A stretch of 64,000 nucleotides of DNA from Opitutaceae bacterium (GTDB lineage: Bacteria > Verrucomicrobiota > Verrucomicrobiia > Opitutales > Opitutaceae). Position 1 is the stretch's first letter. Each line of letters begins with the position of its first letter. The notes beneath the pieces were generated by a model that worked only from the letters and a program-made list of their open reading frames with translations, was not told where the DNA came from and ran no database searches. Both the position numbers and the translations under genes were made by a program. The stretch spans positions 1 to 64,000 of the forward strand of contig JACFMR010000002.1 in assembly GCA_019455245.1 (NCBI GenBank). The letters are read 5' to 3'. Positions 62,079 to 64,000 of the stretch are shown here, piece after piece.

Positions 62079-62112
62079 AAAAAAGCCGGGCGCCCCAAGC
62101 GGGCGCCCGGCT
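62079..62112 (-). terminator. Rho-independent terminator after the EEP fragment
   Basis: AGCCGGGCGCCC and GGGCGCCCGGCT form a perfect 12 bp stem with a CAAGC loop, followed on the minus strand by a run of T. It lies 18 bp beyond the stop codon at 62130. Confidence 0.8.
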
Positions 62113-62129
62113 GTGGTTGTGTCGGCGTG

Positions 62130-62528
62130 TTAGGGCGCCCGGTTCCGCTGGCCCGTGCGGACATGCGCCTGTTGCCAGGGAACACAGACGCCGATGACGC
62201 GAATTCCACTGGTAACGCCCGCGATCAACCTTCCACTTGGCAGCGCCTCCGAACCGACAGGATCGACCTGGGTCCAGGGCGACCGGCTCCACAGCGCGAC
62301 CTTGCGTCGGCCCTTCGGAGCCGCGTAGCCGTAGTCGGCCTCGGCGAGCATGCTGTAGCCATCCACCGGCAGGAAGTCCTCCACCGTTTCAGTCAGGCAA
62401 AGAAGACCGGGGTTAATCCGCCTGATCGCAGCCCTCATGAGTACACCTTGGACGCTGTCCGGCTCACGCCAGGCAACATTCCAAACGAGCATTCGTATGC
62501 AGTCCCCAGGACCAGCGGGGTCATTCAT
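62130..62528 (-). pseudogene. N-terminal half of an endonuclease/exonuclease/phosphatase-family protein
   Basis: A 132-residue frame with MLVWNVAWR, LLCLTETVEDFLPV and WSRSPW, the first strands and glutamate of the EEP nuclease fold. It stops at RTGQRNRAP, where homologous proteins continue for another 100 residues or more. The C-terminal catalytic aspartate and histidine are missing, so it is probably inactive. The terminator follows directly after the premature end. Confidence 0.6.
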
Positions 62529-62645
62529 GGGGACGATGCGATCACAATCTGGTCACGTATGGTCATGCAACAAATCCACAAAGCCTGGAACATTGCGCGC
62601 ACACCATTCGCCCGTGGACGAAGCGGTGCAAGCGCACCTTTCTCT

Positions 62646-62679
62646 AAAAAAAACCGGGTGCCCGCATGGGCACCCGGTT
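62646..62679 (-). terminator. Rho-independent terminator after the 156-residue gene
   Basis: AACCGGGTGCCC and GGGCACCCGGTT form a perfect 12 bp stem with a GCAT loop, followed on the minus strand by eight T. The sequence leading into it (GCCTAAC...GCCGAC) resembles the block before the terminator at 62079. Confidence 0.8.
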
Positions 62680-62727
62680 GTGGCTGTGGCGTGGTCGGCC
62701 TGTTAGGCAGGGTGTTATCTGCTACCT

Positions 62728-63198
62728 CTAATTCACGAGGTTCGGATAGAACACCCCGAAACTCCTACCGATAACCGGCAAGAGCGGAGAAAGCTCATTT
62801 TTTCCGTCTTTGCGGTCTTTAAGGTGAAGCATGCGCTTGAGACTGGCTTGGCCTTTGGCCTGAACCTCGACCACCACACCATGCTCGACCGGATCTTCAT
62901 CTTTGTTGGATTCGATTCGCACGGGATAAAAAATCACCGCTCCATCACAGTCATGTTGTTTGAGCATGTTCTGAGCATGCAGCACCAGGTTCGGATCAGG
63001 TTCTGCCGTGCGCACTGGGGGCAGATGCATGATGATTTGTGGCATAAATCCGGCGTAGCCGGTCACGACCGGGTGGGCGTTGCAGATTTCGAGCTCTGAG
63101 AAGAACTGACGCGCATTATTATGCGCTTCTTTCATGATCTCAAAAATGCGGTCTTCGTAGCGGCGCTTGGTAGTGTCCTTAGAATTTTTTGGGTTCAT
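62728..63198 (-). CDS. Hypothetical protein
   Basis: A 156-residue protein starting at the ATG at 63198 (MNPKNSKDTTKRRYEDRIFEIMKEA). It has a charged N-terminal helix and a beta-rich C-terminal part (GVVVEVQAKGQASLKRMLHL). I do not recognise a family. It is the last intact gene before the right end of the element. Confidence 0.6.
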   Translation of the reverse strand: MNPKNSKDTTKRRYEDRIFEIMKEAHNNARQFFSELEICNAHPVVTGYAGFMPQIIMHLPPVRTAEPDPNLVLHAQNMLKQHDCDGAVIFYPVRIESNKDEDPVEHGVVVEVQAKGQASLKRMLHLKDRKDGKNELSPLLPVIGRSFGVFYPNLVN

Positions 63199-63391
63199 AG
63201 GACCAAGGGTTACGTGCAGCCAAGTCCGCCTGTGAGGCAGTCGTTGCTTGTGCGGGCAGTGCTTGGTCAGATCGGTTGGACGGACGGCAAAGCATGATTC
63301 CGTGAGCCGCGATGAACACCATTGCGGCACCGGCGGTTCCTGCTTTCAACGGGTATAGCCGCAACATCAGCGATAGGCATATTCCGCCAGC

Positions 63392-63426
63392 GCGGCCCAC
63401 GGAAACGTGGGCCGCCCGATTTTTTG
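63392..63426 (+). terminator. Plus-strand terminator without a recognised gene
   Basis: GCGGCCCACG and CGTGGGCCGC form a 10 bp stem around GAAA, followed by CCGATTTTTT. No plus-strand gene lies within 190 bp upstream, so it may end a short RNA or read-through transcripts. Confidence 0.65.
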
Positions 63427-63629
63427 CCCCCCCTTAATGGTTACACGCCGAGCATCTGTGCGAATGGCGGCGAATCGTGTGGAGAAGAGATTAGGCGGAT
63501 ATCCGCCCGGAGGTGCGGCTTCGCTTTGTTTAGGACCCTGCGGTTGGCCACCGCCAATGCATCCAAGGATGCTATTTCGCGCCATTCTGGCGCCAAAATT
63601 AATGTCGTTAAGGCACAGGAAAACTCAAA

Positions 63630-63651
63630 AAGTGTCCAAGAAGTGTCCAAG
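63630..63651 (+). repeat. Tandem 11 bp repeat near the right core
   Basis: AAGTGTCCAAG occurs twice head to tail, 43 bp from the right core site. Short direct repeats at this place are typical arm sites for tyrosine recombinases. Confidence 0.5.
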
Positions 63652-63693
63652 TGGCGTTCCCGGAAAAATTCTTCATAGGTAAAAACGAGCTTT

Positions 63694-63704
63694 ACCAAAG
63701 GATT
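63694..63704. repeat. attR core of the integrative element
   Basis: ACCAAAGGATT is identical to 21371-21381 and joins the element's right arm to the host tRNA 5' half. Confidence 0.85.
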
Positions 63705-63740
63705 ATGAGTCCTCTGCTCTAACCGTTGAGCTACAGGCCC
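63694..63740 (-). pseudogene. Displaced 5' half of the host tRNA-Ile(CAU)
   Basis: Reading from 63740, GGGCCTGTAGC and the D arm lead through AGAGGACTCAT directly into AATCCTTTGGT, without an intron, and then into element sequence (AAAGCTCG). Thus the uninserted host gene was intronless. It differs from the element-borne 5' exon at two positions (G7 for A7 and one D-loop base). The half gene cannot form a tRNA. Confidence 0.9.
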
Positions 63741-63793
63741 GGTTGAGGGAGATTTGTCAGGATGACGCGGGTGTCGAGTCAATCGCGCGATCG

Positions 63794-63837
63794 CAGAGGA
63801 CCTGCCGTCCTCTGTGCCGTTTCCCATCGGGAAACGG
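63794..63837. repeat. Two adjacent hairpins between the tRNA copies
   Basis: CAGAGGAC/GTCCTCTG (63794-63814, loop CTGCC) and CCGTTTCCC/GGGAAACGG (63817-63837, loop ATC) lie between the two partial tRNA copies. The first resembles the tRNA anticodon stem (AGAGGA/TCCT). Confidence 0.55.
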
Positions 63838-63862
63838 GTTGTCGGCGCTGCGCGCCTCGGAA

Positions 63863-63884
63863 CTAACCGTTGAGCTACAGGCCC
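63863..63884 (-). pseudogene. Second partial copy of the tRNA 5' end
   Basis: The first 22 nt of the tRNA (to GGTTAG) and about 25 bp of its upstream flank recur exactly 144 bp beyond the first copy. The sequence breaks off in the D arm. It is a duplication or the scar of an earlier insertion at the same gene. Confidence 0.8.
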
Positions 63885-63928
63885 GGTTGAGGGGAAGATT
63901 TGTCAGGGTGGCGCGGGGCTGGGCTGGG

Positions 63929-64000
63929 TCAGCGCATGGTGTCCAGAATCGCCGGGGTGAGCAGGTCCGCCACCAGCGTGTGGCCGGCGTCGGAGGGGTG
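63929..64000 (-). CDS. SGNH/GDSL hydrolase, C-terminal end (cut by the window)
   Basis: The visible end reads HPSDAGHTLVADLLTPAILDTMR and stops with TGA at 63929. The DAGH motif is block V (DxxH) of SGNH/GDSL esterases with the catalytic histidine. The gene continues beyond the window and is chromosomal. Confidence 0.75.
   Translation of the reverse strand, partial: HPSDAGHTLVADLLTPAILDTMR

Larger units (their letters stand above)
63199..63693. other. Right-end region of the element without a clear gene
   Basis: No supported coding frame lies between the 156-residue gene and the right core site. It holds a plus-strand terminator (63392-63426), a tandem 11 bp repeat (63630-63651) and a GGTAAA/TTTACC inverted repeat (about 63678-63695) touching the core. 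This is the arrangement expected for an attachment-site arm. Confidence 0.5.
21371..63704. mobile_element. 42.3 kb integrative (probably mobilizable) element in tRNA-Ile(CAU)
   Basis: The element is bounded by identical 11 bp cores in direct orientation. Outside the left core is the 3' half of tRNA-Ile(CAU); outside the right core is the matching 5' half, and the two together make an uninterrupted tRNA gene. Inside lie a relaxase and accessory protein, a tyrosine recombinase, several defence and toxin-antitoxin modules, and broken genes. No type IV secretion genes were seen, so transfer would need a helper element. Remnants of other insertion sequences inside it show a long history of rearrangement. 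Confidence 0.82.

Noticed and set aside
62702..62708. GTTAGGC and nearby CCTAAC as integron attC sites
   Set aside because: The matching inverse core and the two-arm hairpin of an attC site are missing at the right distance, and no integron integrase is present. The similarity is better explained by the terminator-associated blocks.
1..64000. CRISPR array or cas genes
   Set aside because: No regularly spaced repeats were seen. The Cas4-like part of the DUF2779 protein stands alone without Cas1 or Cas2.

Overview
The window looks like a GC-rich chromosome of a Verrucomicrobiota bacterium of the Opitutaceae type. This is an inference from the large TonB-dependent receptor, the secreted glycan-processing proteins and the base composition; no rRNA or housekeeping marker is present to prove it.

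Region 1 (1-20.0 kb) is a chromosomal glycan or sugar-acid utilisation locus, all on the minus strand. In transcription order it holds a LacI-type repressor, a TonB-dependent receptor, an eight-gene chain of mostly exported proteins (a periplasmic-binding/FGE-like fusion, an esterase, two sialidase-fold proteins, two FG-GAP propellers, a YidR-like propeller and a sialate O-acetylesterase), and a three-gene unit with an N-acetylneuraminate-lyase-type aldolase, an SSS symporter and an FGGY kinase. Four copies of a GCTAAA-N4-TTTAGC operator lie in pairs, each pair exactly 80 bp apart, in front of the receptor and in front of the aldolase unit. They tie the locus to the repressor. The gene set suggests import, deacetylation and cleavage of an acetylated nonulosonic-acid-like sugar. 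An IS1380-type remnant and a small HTH gene (20.4-21.3 kb) close this region.

Region 2 (21.37-63.70 kb) is a 42.3 kb integrative, probably mobilizable, element inserted inside a tRNA-Ile(CAU) gene. The same 11 bp core (ACCAAAGGATT) lies at both ends. At the right end sits the displaced, intronless 5' half of the host tRNA. At the left end the host 3' half is joined to a new 5' half carried by the element, and a 233 nt group I (IC3-like) intron separates the two halves directly after the CAU anticodon. The only tRNA-Ile(CAU) in the window therefore has to splice out the element's ribozyme.

The element carries a MobQ-type relaxase with a small accessory protein, a short tyrosine recombinase, an AbiE toxin-antitoxin pair, a Cas4-like/DEDD DUF2779 nuclease and a membrane protein. 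It also holds a WYL regulator and a tight 14.7 kb operon of SNF2 helicase, DUF262-HNH, DUF262-DUF1524, beta-class adenine methyltransferase, RhuM and Res-type helicase-nuclease. Next come a Phd/PIN pair placed between two copies of a gene end, a VWA/DUF932 operon, two AT-rich possible uracil-glycosylase-fold genes, a metallophosphoesterase, a PcfJ-like protein, a YjjJ (HipA-like) toxin and several broken genes and IS remnants. A GGACA-N5-TGTCC inverted repeat lies just upstream of the WYL gene, the DUF2779 gene and the VWA operon, and suggests an island-wide WYL regulon. A ~30 bp palindrome related in sequence occurs at three gene-module borders.

Region 3 (63.70-64.0 kb) returns to the chromosome: the orphan tRNA 5' half, a second partial copy of the same tRNA end, and the C-terminus of an SGNH/GDSL hydrolase.
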